Assembly (NCBI RefSeq): GCF_001007875.1
Contig: NZ_CP011412.1
Location: 1,736,001-1,800,000, forward strand
DNA from: Sedimenticola thiotaurini
GTDB lineage: Bacteria; Pseudomonadota; Gammaproteobacteria; Chromatiales; Chromatiaceae
Reading direction: 5' to 3'
DNA length: 64,000 bases
This document shows positions 9,097 to 19,118 of this stretch, in pieces. Numbering within the stretch: position 1 is the first letter of the stretch; the number at the start of each line of letters is the position of its first letter. The notes under the pieces are model-generated. The model saw only the letters and a list, made by a program, of their open reading frames with translations. It ran no database searches and was not told the DNA's origin. Made by a program: the position numbers and the translations under genes.

Positions 9097-10641
9097 TCAG
9101 ACATCACCCTGGGGGTGGGCCTTCTGCTCCTGGTCCAGTCGATTGACCGCGTTCACATAGGCCTTGGCGGAGGCGATCACGATATCGGTATCGGCGCCCT
9201 GACCATTTACGATGCCACCATTACGCCGCAACCGCACCGTCACCTCGCCCTGGGCGTCAGTACCACTGGTGATGGCATTGACCGAGTAGAGCTGCAGTTC
9301 CGCCTCACTCTGAACGATGGACTCAATCGCCTTGAAGGCCGCATCCACCGGACCACTGCCGGATGCTGCGCCCTCTCTCTCCTGATCATCCACCGAGAGC
9401 ACCACCCGGGCGTAGGGGGTCTCCCCGGTCTCGGAACAGACCTTCAGCGACACCAGCTTGATATGTTCATTTTCGGCGGTAAAACCGGCATCGGAAACCA
9501 GCGCCTGCAGGTCTTCATCAAAGATCTCATGTTTTTTGTCGGCCAGATCCTTGAACCGGCGGAAGGCGTCATTGATCTCCTCTTCCGAGGCGAAGGTGAT
9601 ACCGAGCTCTTCCAGCCGGGTACGGAAGGCGTTCCGTCCGGAGTGCTTACCCATCACCATCCGGTTCTGACTCCAGCCCACATCCTCGGCGCGCATGATT
9701 TCGTAAGTTTCACGATGCTTGAGGACGCCATCCTGGTGAATACCCGATTCATGGGCAAACGCATTGGCACCCACGATCGCCTTGTTGGGTTGCACCGGGA
9801 AACCGGTAATGCCGGACACCAGACGGGAACAGTTGACGATCTGGGTGGTGTCCAGGGTGGTATCGCAGCTGAACAGGTCGCGCCGGGTGCGTACCGCCAT
9901 CACCACCTCCTCCAGAGAGGCATTACCGGCCCGTTCACCCAAACCATTGATGGTACACTCCACCTGCCGGGCTCCCTGACTAACAGCGGCCAGGGAGTTG
10001 GCCACCGCCAACCCCAGGTCGTTGTGGCAGTGAACCGAGAAGATCGCCTTGTCGGAGTTGGGAATACGTTCGATCAGGGTGCGAATGGTCTCGCCAAACT
10101 GCTGGGGCAGGTTGTAACCCACCGTATCCGGCACGTTGATAGTGGTGGCGCCCGCCGCGATGGCCTGCTCGATCACCCGGCAGAGAAAGTCGATCTCGGA
10201 GCGGCCGGCATCTTCCGGTGAAAACTCCACATTGTCGGTATATTGGCGTGCCCGCTTGACTGCCCAGACCGCCTGCTCCACCACCTGATCCGGCGTCATG
10301 CGCAGCTTCTGCTGCATATGGATCGGCGAGGTGGCGATGAAGGTATGAATACGGCCTGAATTGGCCTCTTTTAACGCCTCGCCCGCCCGGTCGATATCGG
10401 CCTCAAGCGCCCGTGCCAGGCCACAGACGGTGCTGTCCTTGATGGTCCGGGCAATGGATTGCACGGCATCAAAATCACCCGGGCTGGCGATCGGAAATCC
10501 GGCCTCGATAATATCCACCCGCATCTTCTCCAGCGCCTTGGCGATGCGCAGCTTCTCCTCCTTGGTCATGGAGGCGCCGGGACTCTGCTCGCCATCACGT
10601 AAGGTGGTATCGAAGATATACAACTTGTCTGAATTGCTCAT
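9097..10641 (-). CDS. leuA: 2-isopropylmalate synthase
   Basis: Catalyses the first committed step of leucine synthesis, condensing acetyl-CoA with 2-oxoisovalerate. The HMGL-like TIM barrel begins [15 protein letters not shown] and contains the metal-binding HCHNDLGLA motif; the C-terminal region (about residues 390-515) is the LeuA allosteric domain that senses leucine. I place the start at the ATG 10641, five or six bases after GGGAG; an ATG at 10644 and a GTG at 10668 are in frame but worse placed. A dedicated promoter and a leucine-rich leader peptide lie upstream, so it is probably controlled by leucine availability. Confidence 0.96.
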   Translation of the reverse strand: MSNSDKLYIFDTTLRDGEQSPGASMTKEEKLRIAKALEKMRVDIIEAGFPIASPGDFDAVQSIARTIKDSTVCGLARALEADIDRAGEALKEANSGRIHTFIATSPIHMQQKLRMTPDQVVEQAVWAVKRARQYTDNVEFSPEDAGRSEIDFLCRVIEQAIAAGATTINVPDTVGYNLPQQFGETIRTLIERIPNSDKAIFSVHCHNDLGLAVANSLAAVSQGARQVECTINGLGERAGNASLEEVVMAVRTRRDLFSCDTTLDTTQIVNCSRLVSGITGFPVQPNKAIVGANAFAHESGIHQDGVLKHRETYEIMRAEDVGWSQNRMVMGKHSGRNAFRTRLEELGITFASEEEINDAFRRFKDLADKKHEIFDEDLQALVSDAGFTAENEHIKLVSLKVCSETGETPYARVVLSVDDQEREGAASGSGPVDAAFKAIESIVQSEAELQLYSVNAITSGTDAQGEVTVRLRRNGGIVNGQGADTDIVIASAKAYVNAVNRLDQEQKAHPQGDV

Positions 10642-10725
10642 CATCTGCTCCCGGGTCGGCTCAGTCACTGACGTACTGAATCGCCCTCTGCTCTATTCTT
10701 GAAACTCGTCTTGTCCGCGTGGTTG

Positions 10726-10767
10726 GCCCTCGCCAGGGCATGTGCTTGTCTTATGCCCCACAGGGCA
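10726..10767 (-). promoter_or_regulatory. Candidate leuA attenuator hairpins
   Basis: In transcript order there are four short segments: TGCCC (10763-10767, inside the Leu-Pro codons of the leader), GGGGCA (10754-10759), TGCCCT (10735-10740) and AGGGC (10726-10730). Segments 1+2 and 3+4 form 5-bp hairpins with 4-base loops, while 2+3 can pair instead, giving the classical alternative-structure logic. The 3+4 hairpin lacks a U run, so it is not a textbook intrinsic terminator; the mechanism is uncertain. Confidence 0.4.
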
Positions 10768-10873
10768 GTAGCAGCAGGGAGCGTAGCAGGAAGAGAAGGG
10801 ACTGACGGGGACGCACAGACACGACCGCCCGGGAGGCAGTGTGCTGGATAGAGTGTGCGCTGAATGATTTCAT
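10751..10873 (-). CDS. leuL: Leucine-rich leader peptide of leuA
   Basis: A 40-codon frame between the leuA promoter and leuA. Its last 16 residues are SLLFLLRSLLLLPCGA, with eight Leu codons including four in a row (CTG CTG CTA CTG) just before the stop. E. coli leuL likewise has a run of four leucines. The ATG at 10871-10873 is preceded by GGGA at five bases. Ribosome stalling on these codons when charged leucyl-tRNA is scarce would change folding of the RNA downstream. It lies 109 bases ahead of leuA. The codon run, promoter and position agree, but no expression evidence is available from sequence alone. Confidence 0.6.
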   Translation of the reverse strand: MKSFSAHSIQHTASRAVVSVRPRQSLLFLLRSLLLLPCGA

Positions 10874-10900
10874 CGGTGTCCCGTACCTGAATGTTACTCG

Positions 10901-10929
10901 AATATACCGCAAGGTTTTGCGGTTGCCAA
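10901..10929 (-). promoter_or_regulatory. Sigma-70 promoter of the leuL-leuA unit
   Basis: On the minus strand TTGGCA (10924-10929) and TATATT (10901-10906) are separated by exactly 17 bases, each matching consensus at five of six positions. The spacer contains a perfect inverted repeat CCGCAA-4-TTGCGG (10907-10922), which could be an operator. Predicted start near 10894, about 20 bases before the leader ATG. Confidence 0.7.
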
Positions 10930-10977
10930 GCACGGGAATCTCCGCCCGGGACAATCTACTGGAAGATTGCCATCACC

Positions 10978-11766
10978 TCACTGTTCCCCATCCTCCTCTT
11001 TTGCCGCTGTACTGCCCCGCTGCCCGGCCCGGCGTTCCGCCCGGCGTTGGTGCAGGTAGCGCAGGGTCAACACCGGTCCGGAGACCGCGTAGACCATGAA
11101 CAGGACATACAGGGCCTTCGCCGGCTGACTGATCACCACCGCCAGCACCAGCATCAGCACCACCACCTTCATGAATGGGATTTTGCCCCGGAAATCGATC
11201 TCTTTGAAACTGTTGTAGCGGACGTTGCTGACCATCAGCAATCCGGCCGCCAGGGTAATGAAACAGGCCAGATAGGAGACATCCACCCCCTGAATCTGGT
11301 ACTCCTCCGCAACCCAGACACTGCTGGCCAGAATGGCGGCGGCGGCAGGACTGGGCAACCCCTGGAAAAAACGCTTGTCGGCTGTACCTACCTGGGTATT
11401 GAAACGGGCCAGACGCAGGGCCGCGCCGGCGGTATAAACAAAGGCGGCCAACCAGCCCAGCTTGCCCAGGCTATTCAACGACCAGACATAGATCACCAAC
11501 GAGGGGGCCAGGCCAAACGCCACCATATCGGAGAGGCTGTCATATTCGGCCCCGAAGGCGGTCTGGGTATTGGTCATGCGCGCCACCCGGCCATCCAGAC
11601 CATCCATCACCATGGCGAGAAAGATGGCAACCGCCGCATGTTCGAACTTGCCGTTCATGGCCGCCAGAACGGCATAGAATCCACTGAACAGGGCCGCTGT
11701 GGTAAACAGGTTGGGCAACAGATAGATGCCACGGCTGCGTTTCTGCTGCAGAGAGGGCTCCGGCAT
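10978..11766 (-). CDS. pssA: CDP-diacylglycerol--serine O-phosphatidyltransferase
   Basis: Integral membrane enzyme making phosphatidylserine, the precursor of phosphatidylethanolamine. The CDP-alcohol phosphotransferase signature D-x2-DG-x2-AR-x8-G-x3-D-x3-D is complete between Asp55 (MDGLDGRVAR) and Asp80 (YDSLSD). Several hydrophobic helices follow, then a basic C-terminal tail. This is the type II enzyme of the CDP-OH family, not the PLD-like E. coli type. AGGAAAG precedes the start ATG. It lies between ilvC and leuA on the same strand; an intrinsic terminator separates it from ilvC. Confidence 0.93.
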   Translation of the reverse strand: MPEPSLQQKRSRGIYLLPNLFTTAALFSGFYAVLAAMNGKFEHAAVAIFLAMVMDGLDGRVARMTNTQTAFGAEYDSLSDMVAFGLAPSLVIYVWSLNSLGKLGWLAAFVYTAGAALRLARFNTQVGTADKRFFQGLPSPAAAAILASSVWVAEEYQIQGVDVSYLACFITLAAGLLMVSNVRYNSFKEIDFRGKIPFMKVVVLMLVLAVVISQPAKALYVLFMVYAVSGPVLTLRYLHQRRAERRAGQRGSTAAKEEDGEQ

Positions 11767-11863
11767 GGTTTCTTTCCTGTTTGGGATAAACTGGCGTGAT
11801 TATAAAGGAGTTGTCGACCAAAGACAGTAAGGGAGCAGAACAATCCCGGTCAATCGCCAAACA

Positions 11864-11904
11864 AAAAACCGCCGACTGCAGTCAATGCAGCCGGCGGTTT
11901 TAAT
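11864..11904 (-). terminator. Intrinsic terminator after ilvC
   Basis: On the minus strand a stem of about 14 bp (AAAACCGCCGGCTGCA against TGCAGTCGGCGGTTTT, one mismatch) is followed by a T-rich tract. It closes the ilvIHC transcript. Confidence 0.85.
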
Positions 11905-11920
11905 CGACCTGGGAAGCGGA

Positions 11921-12997
<1,077 letters not shown>

Positions 12998-13036
12998 TCA
13001 ATATCGTATTTCTGAACCGGTCTTTCGAAATTAGAG

Positions 13037-13528
13037 TCAGAGAGTAAGGCCCTTGGCACCACGGGAGATGCCGGACGGCCCGGTACGCACCACCTCGACG
13101 ATCAGATCTTCCTCCACGGCGTTGACGAAGGCATCCAGTTTGCTCGCCTGGCCGGTCATCTCGATCAGATAACTGGAGTGGGTGACATCGATGATCTTGC
13201 CGCGGAAGATATCCACCAACCGCTTGATCTCGTCACGCTGGCTCTTCTCGGCCTTCACCTTTATCAACATCATCTCCCGCTCCACGTGCGGGCCTTCCGA
13301 GAGATCCAGCAGTTTGACCACCTCCACCAGCTTGTTCAGCTGCTTGGTGATCTGTTCGATGATATTTTCGTCCCCTCTTGTCACCAGGGTCATGCGCGAC
13401 AGCGAGGCATCCTCGGTCGGCGCCACCGTCAGGGATTCAATATTGTAGCCGCGGGCGGAAAACAGCCCGGCCACCCGTGACAGCGCCCCGGCTTCATTCT
13501 CCATCAGGATTGAAATTATATGTCTCAT
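13037..13528 (-). CDS. ilvH: Acetolactate synthase small (regulatory) subunit
   Basis: Regulatory partner of IlvI; it confers valine feedback inhibition. The 163 residues begin MRHIISILMENEAGALSRV, the canonical ACT domain with the Asn/Glu/Gly residues that bind valine. A second half (about residues 80-160) matches the C-terminal domain of AHAS III small subunits. It starts two bases after the ilvI stop, so expression is coupled. Confidence 0.96.
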   Translation of the reverse strand: MRHIISILMENEAGALSRVAGLFSARGYNIESLTVAPTEDASLSRMTLVTRGDENIIEQITKQLNKLVEVVKLLDLSEGPHVEREMMLIKVKAEKSQRDEIKRLVDIFRGKIIDVTHSSYLIEMTGQASKLDAFVNAVEEDLIVEVVRTGPSGISRGAKGLTL

Positions 13529-13530
13529 GC

Positions 13531-15249
13531 TTAGACCAGCTCACTTTTCGGAGGAAGATACATCTCGTGGTGACCCTTGCCCGCCTCGATCATCGGGTAG
13601 ACATTTTCCGTCGGATCGATCACCACATCCATAAACACCAGCCGGTCCTTCAGGTCAAAGGCCTCTTTCATGGCCCCCTCCAGATCCTCCGGGCGCTCAA
13701 TCTTCATACCCACATGGCCGTAACTCTCGGCCAGTTTCACGAAGTCCGGCAGCGCGTCCACATAGGAGTGGGAGTAGCGACCGTCATAGAAAAACTCCTG
13801 CCACTGCCGCACCATGCCCATATAGCCGTTATTCAGCAACAGAATCTTGATCGGCAGATCATGCTGCTTACAGGTGGCCAGCTCCTGGATACACATCTGG
13901 ATACTGGCCTCGCCGGTAACCAGCGCCACATCGGCACCGGGATGAGCCATCTGAATACCCATGGCGGCCGGCAGGCCAAAACCCATGGTGCCCAGACCAC
14001 CGGAATTGACCCAGCGGCGCGGTTTGTCAAAGCCGTAAAACTGGGCTGCAAACATCTGGTGCTGCCCCACGTCCGAGGCTACAAACGCGTCACCCCGGGT
14101 AACCTTATGCAGTGTCTCAACGGCAAATTGCGGCTTGATCTGCGGATGATTATGATCGTAGCTGAGACAGTTGGCGCCCCGCCAGTTGTCGATCTGTTCC
14201 CACCACTTTTTCAGCGCACTGGCCTTGGGACTCTTTTTACTCTCCCGGACAATGCGCAGCATATCCTGCAGCACCGATTTCACCGGGCCGACAATGGGCA
14301 CATCCACCCGCACATTCTTGGAGATAGACGACGGGTCTATATCGACATGGATAATCTTGGCGTTCGGACAGAAGTGGGCGATATGCCCGGTAACCCGGTC
14401 ATCGAAACGGGCACCAATGGCAATCAGCACATCGGTATCGTGCATGGCCATATTGGCTTCGTAAGTGCCGTGCATGCCCAGCATGCCGATGAACTGCCGG
14501 TCACTGGACGGATAGGCACCCAGTCCCATCAAGGTATTGGTGATGGGGAAACCCAGTTCCCGGGTCAGCTCGGTCAACTCCTCACTGGCATCCCCCAGCA
14601 CCACCCCACCGCCGGTATAGAAGACCGGGCGTTCCGCACTCAACATCAGGTTGACTGCCTTCTTGATCTGCCCCAGATGCCCCTTGAGCACCGGGTTATA
14701 GGAACGCATCTTGATCTTCTTGGGATAGCTGTAGGGGATTTTCTTGTTAGGGTCGGTAATATCCTTGGGGATATCCACCACCACCGGACCGGGGCGGCCC
14801 GAGGTGGCGATATAAAACGCCTTCTTCATGGTCTCGGCGATATCCCGAACATCCTTGATGAGGAAATTGTGCTTTACGCAGGGACGGGTGATGCCGACCG
14901 TATCCACTTCCTGGAAAGCGTCACTGCCGATAAAGGGAGTCGGTACCTGGCCGGTCAGCACCACCATGGGAATGGAGTCCATGAAAGCCGTGGCAATACC
15001 GGTAACCGCATTGGTCGCCCCGGGTCCGGAGGTTACCAGGGCCACACCGGGCTTGCCGGTTGAACGGGCATAGCCATCCGCCGCATGGGTTGCCGCCTGT
15101 TCATGCCGCACCAGGATATGTTTTACGAAATCCTGTTTAAACAGCGCATCATAGATATGGAGCACCGCTCCACCAGGATAACCAAACACATGCTCAACGC
15201 CCTCGTCTTTCAGACACTGAACGACGATCTCGGCACCACTTAATTCCAC
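13531..15249 (-). CDS. ilvI: Acetolactate synthase large (catalytic) subunit
   Basis: Thiamine-diphosphate enzyme making acetolactate and acetohydroxybutyrate, the first step of valine and isoleucine synthesis. It shows the family motifs [14 protein letters not shown] with the catalytic Glu, [15 protein letters not shown], and the TPP/Mg-binding [12 protein letters not shown]-x-NNGYMG region. I use the GTG at 15249, which has a strong GGAGG six bases upstream and yields [11 protein letters not shown], matching E. coli IlvI; 572 residues. The longer ATG frame to 15303 adds non-homologous sequence. First gene of the ilvIHC operon. Confidence 0.96.
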   Translation of the reverse strand: MELSGAEIVVQCLKDEGVEHVFGYPGGAVLHIYDALFKQDFVKHILVRHEQAATHAADGYARSTGKPGVALVTSGPGATNAVTGIATAFMDSIPMVVLTGQVPTPFIGSDAFQEVDTVGITRPCVKHNFLIKDVRDIAETMKKAFYIATSGRPGPVVVDIPKDITDPNKKIPYSYPKKIKMRSYNPVLKGHLGQIKKAVNLMLSAERPVFYTGGGVVLGDASEELTELTRELGFPITNTLMGLGAYPSSDRQFIGMLGMHGTYEANMAMHDTDVLIAIGARFDDRVTGHIAHFCPNAKIIHVDIDPSSISKNVRVDVPIVGPVKSVLQDMLRIVRESKKSPKASALKKWWEQIDNWRGANCLSYDHNHPQIKPQFAVETLHKVTRGDAFVASDVGQHQMFAAQFYGFDKPRRWVNSGGLGTMGFGLPAAMGIQMAHPGADVALVTGEASIQMCIQELATCKQHDLPIKILLLNNGYMGMVRQWQEFFYDGRYSHSYVDALPDFVKLAESYGHVGMKIERPEDLEGAMKEAFDLKDRLVFMDVVIDPTENVYPMIEAGKGHHEMYLPPKSELV

Positions 15250-15301
15250 AAATAACCTCCAAACCAACCGGGTTATGGGCCATTTCCACGCCTGTTGGCA
15301 C

Positions 15302-15358
15302 AATATATAAGGGAAAAATCGAACGGTACAAATTACCCATATACGTCAGGCAGGTCAA
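15302..15358 (-). promoter_or_regulatory. Possible promoter(s) of ilvIHC
   Basis: Two overlapping candidates on the minus strand: TTGACC (15353-15358) with TAATTT (15330-15335) at 17 bases, and TTGTAC (15326-15331) with TATATT (15302-15307) at 18 bases. Neither has two strong elements. I found no leader peptide rich in branched-chain residues here. Confidence 0.35.
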
Positions 15359-15538
15359 GCAACAACGGAACGTCCTGCACCACCGCAGGGCATCGAATCC
15401 ATATTCCGGTAACGCTTCACCCATCCGTACCCACGACTGAAAAAGCGGTTTTGAGAAATCGATCCTTGCTGCCCCCGAACGCAAACCCTACAATGATCTC
15501 GACCTTCCTCCACCAACAACATAACAAGGATGATGTCC

Positions 15539-15988
15539 ATGGTTATCCGACTACTGCTGCCCCTGCTGCTTGTTGTCTTCTGGACCGGAGCGGCTGACGC
15601 GCGCATGTATCGCTGGGTTGATGAGAACGGCACTACCGTTTACTCCCAGTCTCCCCCACCATCCGGGAAGGCCACGGAAATCAAGGTCCAGGTAGCCCCT
15701 CCAACACCACCGGACAACGCAAGCGAGAAGCAAACGGCAGACGATACACCGGCCGAGAGCGCTGCTGACAAACCGGCGGATGGACCGACCAAGGCGCAGA
15801 TAGAAGAGTCCAACAGGATCAAGGCGGAAAACTGTGCTGCTGCCCGACAAAATCTTGAGATTTACACCAATCTGGGCAACCGGTTGATCAGAACCCCGGA
15901 CGGCCTCTACAAACGCCTTACCGAAGAGGAGCGTCAGCAGAAGATCGATGAGAGCAAAGCACAGGTTGAAGAGTTTTGCGAAAAGTAG
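15539..15988 (+). CDS. DUF4124 domain protein, exported
   Basis: A 149-residue envelope protein. Residues 1-20 are a signal peptide (hydrophobic LLLPLLLVVFW then AADA), followed directly by the DUF4124 motif MYRWVDENGTTVYSQSPP. This short beta-rich domain is common at the N-terminus of gammaproteobacterial periplasmic proteins and its function is unknown. A Pro/Ala/Asp-rich linker leads to a helical C-terminus. I chose the ATG at 15539 because AAGGA lies eight bases upstream; ATGs at 15530 and 15533 overlap or abut that site. It faces away from ilvI and has its own terminator. Confidence 0.8.
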   Translation: MVIRLLLPLLLVVFWTGAADARMYRWVDENGTTVYSQSPPPSGKATEIKVQVAPPTPPDNASEKQTADDTPAESAADKPADGPTKAQIEESNRIKAENCAAARQNLEIYTNLGNRLIRTPDGLYKRLTEEERQQKIDESKAQVEEFCEK

Positions 15989-16152
15989 CCAACTTGAGGA
16001 AAATCCCTACAACCTGACCACACTCTCCCTACAGACAACCCGATTGGATATAGGGACAATTTAATCACCGTCAACAAGGAAGATCAGGGACTGGTGATAC
16101 ACTTCAGGGACGAATGAAGGGAATCAACTTTCTGCCAGAAGAATTCGACGGC

Positions 16153-16190
16153 GACCCCGAGGATACGGACCCCCTCGGGGTCTTTTATTT
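16153..16190 (+). terminator. Intrinsic terminator after the DUF4124 gene
   Basis: GACCCCGAGG and CCTCGGGGTC form a perfect 10-bp stem with a 10-base loop followed by TTTTATTTT. It lies about 165 bases downstream of the stop; nothing else codes in the interval 15989-16152. Confidence 0.85.
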
Positions 16191-16200
16191 TCCGCCTCTG

Positions 16201-16262
16201 TAGCGGGTTATTTTTATCCGCAAAAGCACCTCGCCAAAGGCCGTCAGCTCGGGTGAAATCCT
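16201..16262. repeat. Decayed copy of a dispersed intergenic repeat
   Basis: The stretch around CAAAAGCACCTCGCCAAAGG and the following GTCAGCTCGGGTGAAAT matches, with several changes, segments at 40053-40095 and 40551-40595. The preceding GGGTTATTTTTATCCGC resembles half of the palindrome found in those copies. It sits in the gene-free interval between the DUF4124 gene and proS. Confidence 0.55.
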
Positions 16263-16454
16263 TTGTTCCCCGCTGACCGGCGAAGAACCGCTGTTATTCT
16301 GGGCAATTATTTCCGTACCACACGCTTCGGCCGCAGATGATCAGTCGGTACAAAGCCGACTCCCCCATCCGCCCGCAGGAACACCCCATTAACCCGTACC
16401 TTCCAAAGCGCCGACACTACCCACAATAGGAAACGGCACAGAGGCGTTATCCAT

Positions 16455-16483
16455 TTGTCCCCATCATGGCATACCGTTAGAAT
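16455..16483 (+). promoter_or_regulatory. Probable promoter of proS
   Basis: TTGTCC (16455-16460) and TAGAAT (16478-16483) are separated by 17 bases. The predicted start, near 16490, lies 30 bases before the proS ATG. The rest of 16263-16454 shows no supported gene. Confidence 0.45.
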
Positions 16484-16519
16484 AAACGCCTTTTGCACCA
16501 ATACCTTTGGATCCTGGAC

Positions 16520-18244
16520 ATGCGTACATCCCAATTTCCTCTTAACACGGTCAAGGAGACCCCCTCCGATGCCGAGATCAGCAGCCATCAGCTGATGGTC
16601 AGGGCCGGCATGATCCGCAAGCTCGCAGCGGGACTCTACACCTGGCTGCCCCTGGGCCTGCGCGTCATGCACAAGGTTGAAAATATCGTGCGGGAAGAGA
16701 TGGATCGCGCCGGCGCTCTGGAGGTGCTGATGCCCTCCGTTCAGCCCGCCGAACTGTGGCAGGAGTCCGGTCGCTGGGAGCAGTATGGCCCCGAACTGCT
16801 GCGCCTCAATGACCGGCACAACCGCTCGTTCTGTTATGGGCCAACCCACGAAGAGATCATCACCGATCTGGCCCGGAATGAGTTGCACAGTTACAAGCAG
16901 CTACCGATCAACTTCTACCAGATCCAGACCAAGTTCAGGGACGAGATCAGACCCCGTTTCGGTGTCATGCGCGCCCGGGAATTCCTGATGAAGGACGCCT
17001 ACTCATTCCATATCGACCAGGAGTCGCTGCAGCAGACCTATGATCTAATGCACCAGGCCTACAGCCGCATTTTCACCCGTTGCGGCCTGGATTTCAGGGC
17101 GGTGCAGGCGGACAGCGGCAGTATCGGCGGCAATGCGTCACAAGAGTTCCATGTACTGGCCGATTCCGGTGAGGATGCCATCGCCTTCTCTACCGAGAGC
17201 GATTACGCGGCCAATATAGAGACCGCCGAGGCGGTCGCCCTGGGCAACACACGCCCGGCACCGGGCGAGGAGTTGCGCCTGGTGGACACACCGAACACCA
17301 AAACCATCCAGGATCTGGTGGAGCGCTTCGACCAACCGATCGAAAAGACCGTCAAGACCCTGATCGTGGCGGCCGCGGAGGATCAACCGGCAAAGTTCAT
17401 CGCCCTGCTGGTGCGTGGTGATCACGAGCTGAACGAGATCAAGGCGGAGAAACTGCCTGAAGTGGCCGCCCCCCTGACCTTCGCCACGGAAGAGGAGATC
17501 CGGGAGACCATCGGTGCCGGCCCCGGCTCCCTGGGCCCGCTCAACTTGCCGATCCCCTGCATCATCGATCGTACCGTGGCCCTCACTGCCGATTTCAGCG
17601 CTGGCGCCAACCAGGATGACAAACACTACTTCGGCATCAACTGGGAACGGGATCTGCCCACCCCCACGGTAGCCGATATCCGTAATGTCCAGGAGGGCGA
17701 CCCCAGCCCTGACGGCAAGGGCGTGCTGACCATCGCCCGGGGCATCGAGGTGGGGCATATCTTCCAGCTGGGCAAGAAGTACAGTGAGGCGATGAATGCC
17801 ACTGTGCTGGACGAGAATGGCCGCAGCCTGGTGATGCAGATGGGTTGCTACGGCATCGGCGTTTCCCGGGTAGTGGCGGCGGCTATCGAACAGAATCACG
17901 ACGACAGGGGCATTATCTGGCCGAACGCCATCGCCCCTTTCCAGGTGGCCCTCTGCCCCATGAAGATGGACAAATCACACCGGGTGCGGGAGGCCACCGA
18001 GCAGCTCTATCGTGATCTGACCGACGCCGGGATCGAAGTACTGCTGGATGATCGCGGTGCCCGGCCGGGCGCCATGTTTGCCGATATGGAACTGATTGGC
18101 ATACCGCACCGGATCGTGATCGGTGAACGGGGGCTGGACGAGGGCAAACTGGAGTACCGTGCCAGAACCGAGACCGATAACCGCATGATCGATATGGAAC
18201 AGATACTACCCTTTATTCAGGAGCAACTGGCTCCGCGCAGCTGA
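16520..18244 (+). CDS. proS: Prolyl-tRNA synthetase
   Basis: Class II aminoacyl-tRNA synthetase charging tRNA-Pro. 574 residues beginning [15 protein letters not shown], as in E. coli ProS. Class II motif 2 ([21 protein letters not shown]) and motif 3 ([14 protein letters not shown]) are clear, and the editing (INS) domain occupies roughly residues 220-400, which makes this the bacterial type that clears mischarged Ala. The C-terminal anticodon-binding domain ends near LPFIQEQL. An upstream in-frame TTG at 16493 would add nine residues not found in the family. Confidence 0.97.
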   Translation: MRTSQFPLNTVKETPSDAEISSHQLMVRAGMIRKLAAGLYTWLPLGLRVMHKVENIVREEMDRAGALEVLMPSVQPAELWQESGRWEQYGPELLRLNDRHNRSFCYGPTHEEIITDLARNELHSYKQLPINFYQIQTKFRDEIRPRFGVMRAREFLMKDAYSFHIDQESLQQTYDLMHQAYSRIFTRCGLDFRAVQADSGSIGGNASQEFHVLADSGEDAIAFSTESDYAANIETAEAVALGNTRPAPGEELRLVDTPNTKTIQDLVERFDQPIEKTVKTLIVAAAEDQPAKFIALLVRGDHELNEIKAEKLPEVAAPLTFATEEEIRETIGAGPGSLGPLNLPIPCIIDRTVALTADFSAGANQDDKHYFGINWERDLPTPTVADIRNVQEGDPSPDGKGVLTIARGIEVGHIFQLGKKYSEAMNATVLDENGRSLVMQMGCYGIGVSRVVAAAIEQNHDDRGIIWPNAIAPFQVALCPMKMDKSHRVREATEQLYRDLTDAGIEVLLDDRGARPGAMFADMELIGIPHRIVIGERGLDEGKLEYRARTETDNRMIDMEQILPFIQEQLAPRS

Positions 18245-18290
18245 GCCAGGCCTGTTCCCTGAATAGATCAACACAAGAGAACCTGGATTC

Positions 18291-18806
18291 ATGGCAAAAG
18301 TAGAGAGTTTTACAAGAGAGCAGCTGCTGGACTGTGGCTACGGCAGAATGTTCGGTGAGGGAAACGCACAACTGCCGGTCCCCAACATGCTGATGATGGA
18401 TCGCATCAGCCGGATTTCCGATGAGGGTGGCCTCTTCGGCAAGGGCGAGATACTGGCGGAGCTGGACATCAATCCGGACCTCTGGTTTTTTCAGTGCCAC
18501 TTCCCCGGCGACCCGGTGATGCCCGGCTGTCTGGGACTGGACGCCATGTGGCAGGCGGTCGGCTTCTATCTTGCCTGGCTGGGTAATCCCGGCCACGGTC
18601 GGGCACTGGGTGTGGGCGAGGTGAAGTTCACCGGACAGGTGCTGCCGTCGGCAAAACTGGTCACCTACCAGATCGATCTGAAACGGGTCATTACCCGCCG
18701 CCTGGTGATGGGCGTGGCGGATGCCGTCATGAAGGTGGACGGCAGAGAGATCTATACTGCCAAGGATCTGCGGGTCGGCCTGTTTGTCTCCACTGACAAC
18801 TTCTGA
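18291..18806 (+). CDS. fabA: 3-hydroxydecanoyl-ACP dehydratase/isomerase
   Basis: Bifunctional enzyme that dehydrates 3-hydroxydecanoyl-ACP and isomerises the trans-2 product to cis-3, the entry to anaerobic unsaturated fatty acid synthesis. 171 residues, one fewer than E. coli FabA, with catalytic His70 in [11 protein letters not shown] and Asp84 in LGLDAMWQ at the same positions. A cis-3 product needs FabB, which is not in this window. It follows proS by 46 bases on the same strand and may share its transcript. Confidence 0.96.
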   Translation: MAKVESFTREQLLDCGYGRMFGEGNAQLPVPNMLMMDRISRISDEGGLFGKGEILAELDINPDLWFFQCHFPGDPVMPGCLGLDAMWQAVGFYLAWLGNPGHGRALGVGEVKFTGQVLPSAKLVTYQIDLKRVITRRLVMGVADAVMKVDGREIYTAKDLRVGLFVSTDNF

Positions 18807-18972
18807 CCCAATCTGACACTGCAACTTCGCGGAAGGGCACCCTGCATCAGTCAGTTTACGCTGTACGCAGGCTCTGCCGCCGCGCAGCCAGATTCCCTGC
18901 GTCACCCAGGGCTTCCCGCCACACCTGCCACTCCCCTGAAAATCCCATGCTTTGCCCTGGGATGAATATAAG

Positions 18973-18988
18973 TGTGACATAGTGCACA
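18973..18988 (+). promoter_or_regulatory. Candidate CRP (cAMP receptor) site before cpdA
   Basis: TGTGA-6-GCACA matches the CRP consensus TGTGA-6-TCACA at nine of ten core bases. It lies 130 bases before the cAMP phosphodiesterase gene cpdA. The rest of the 312-base interval 18807-19118 shows no gene or clear hairpin. Confidence 0.35.
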
Positions 18989-19118
18989 AAAAAGCAGGTT
19001 TCAGGAAAAAATTACCTCCAGCGGCCGCTTAATGCCGTATCCATCACACCCCTGCCGGATACAAACTGATCCCGCATGCCTTAATATTTAACCAAACCGG
19101 TCGCAATCAGATTTTACT

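Noticed and set aside
9085-10221. 378-codon plus-strand frame
   Set aside because: Antisense to leuA; the real protein has the DTTLRDGEQ and HCHND motifs.
13378-15063. 561-codon open frame on the plus strand
   Set aside because: Antisense to ilvI and ilvH. No domain or start signal; His/Gly/Gln-rich translation is typical of a shadow frame.
16307-16492. Minus-strand frame tail ending in PKRVVRK
   Set aside because: It starts deep in proS antisense; I could not match the tail to a family and see no start site. Possibly a decayed gene end but unsupported.
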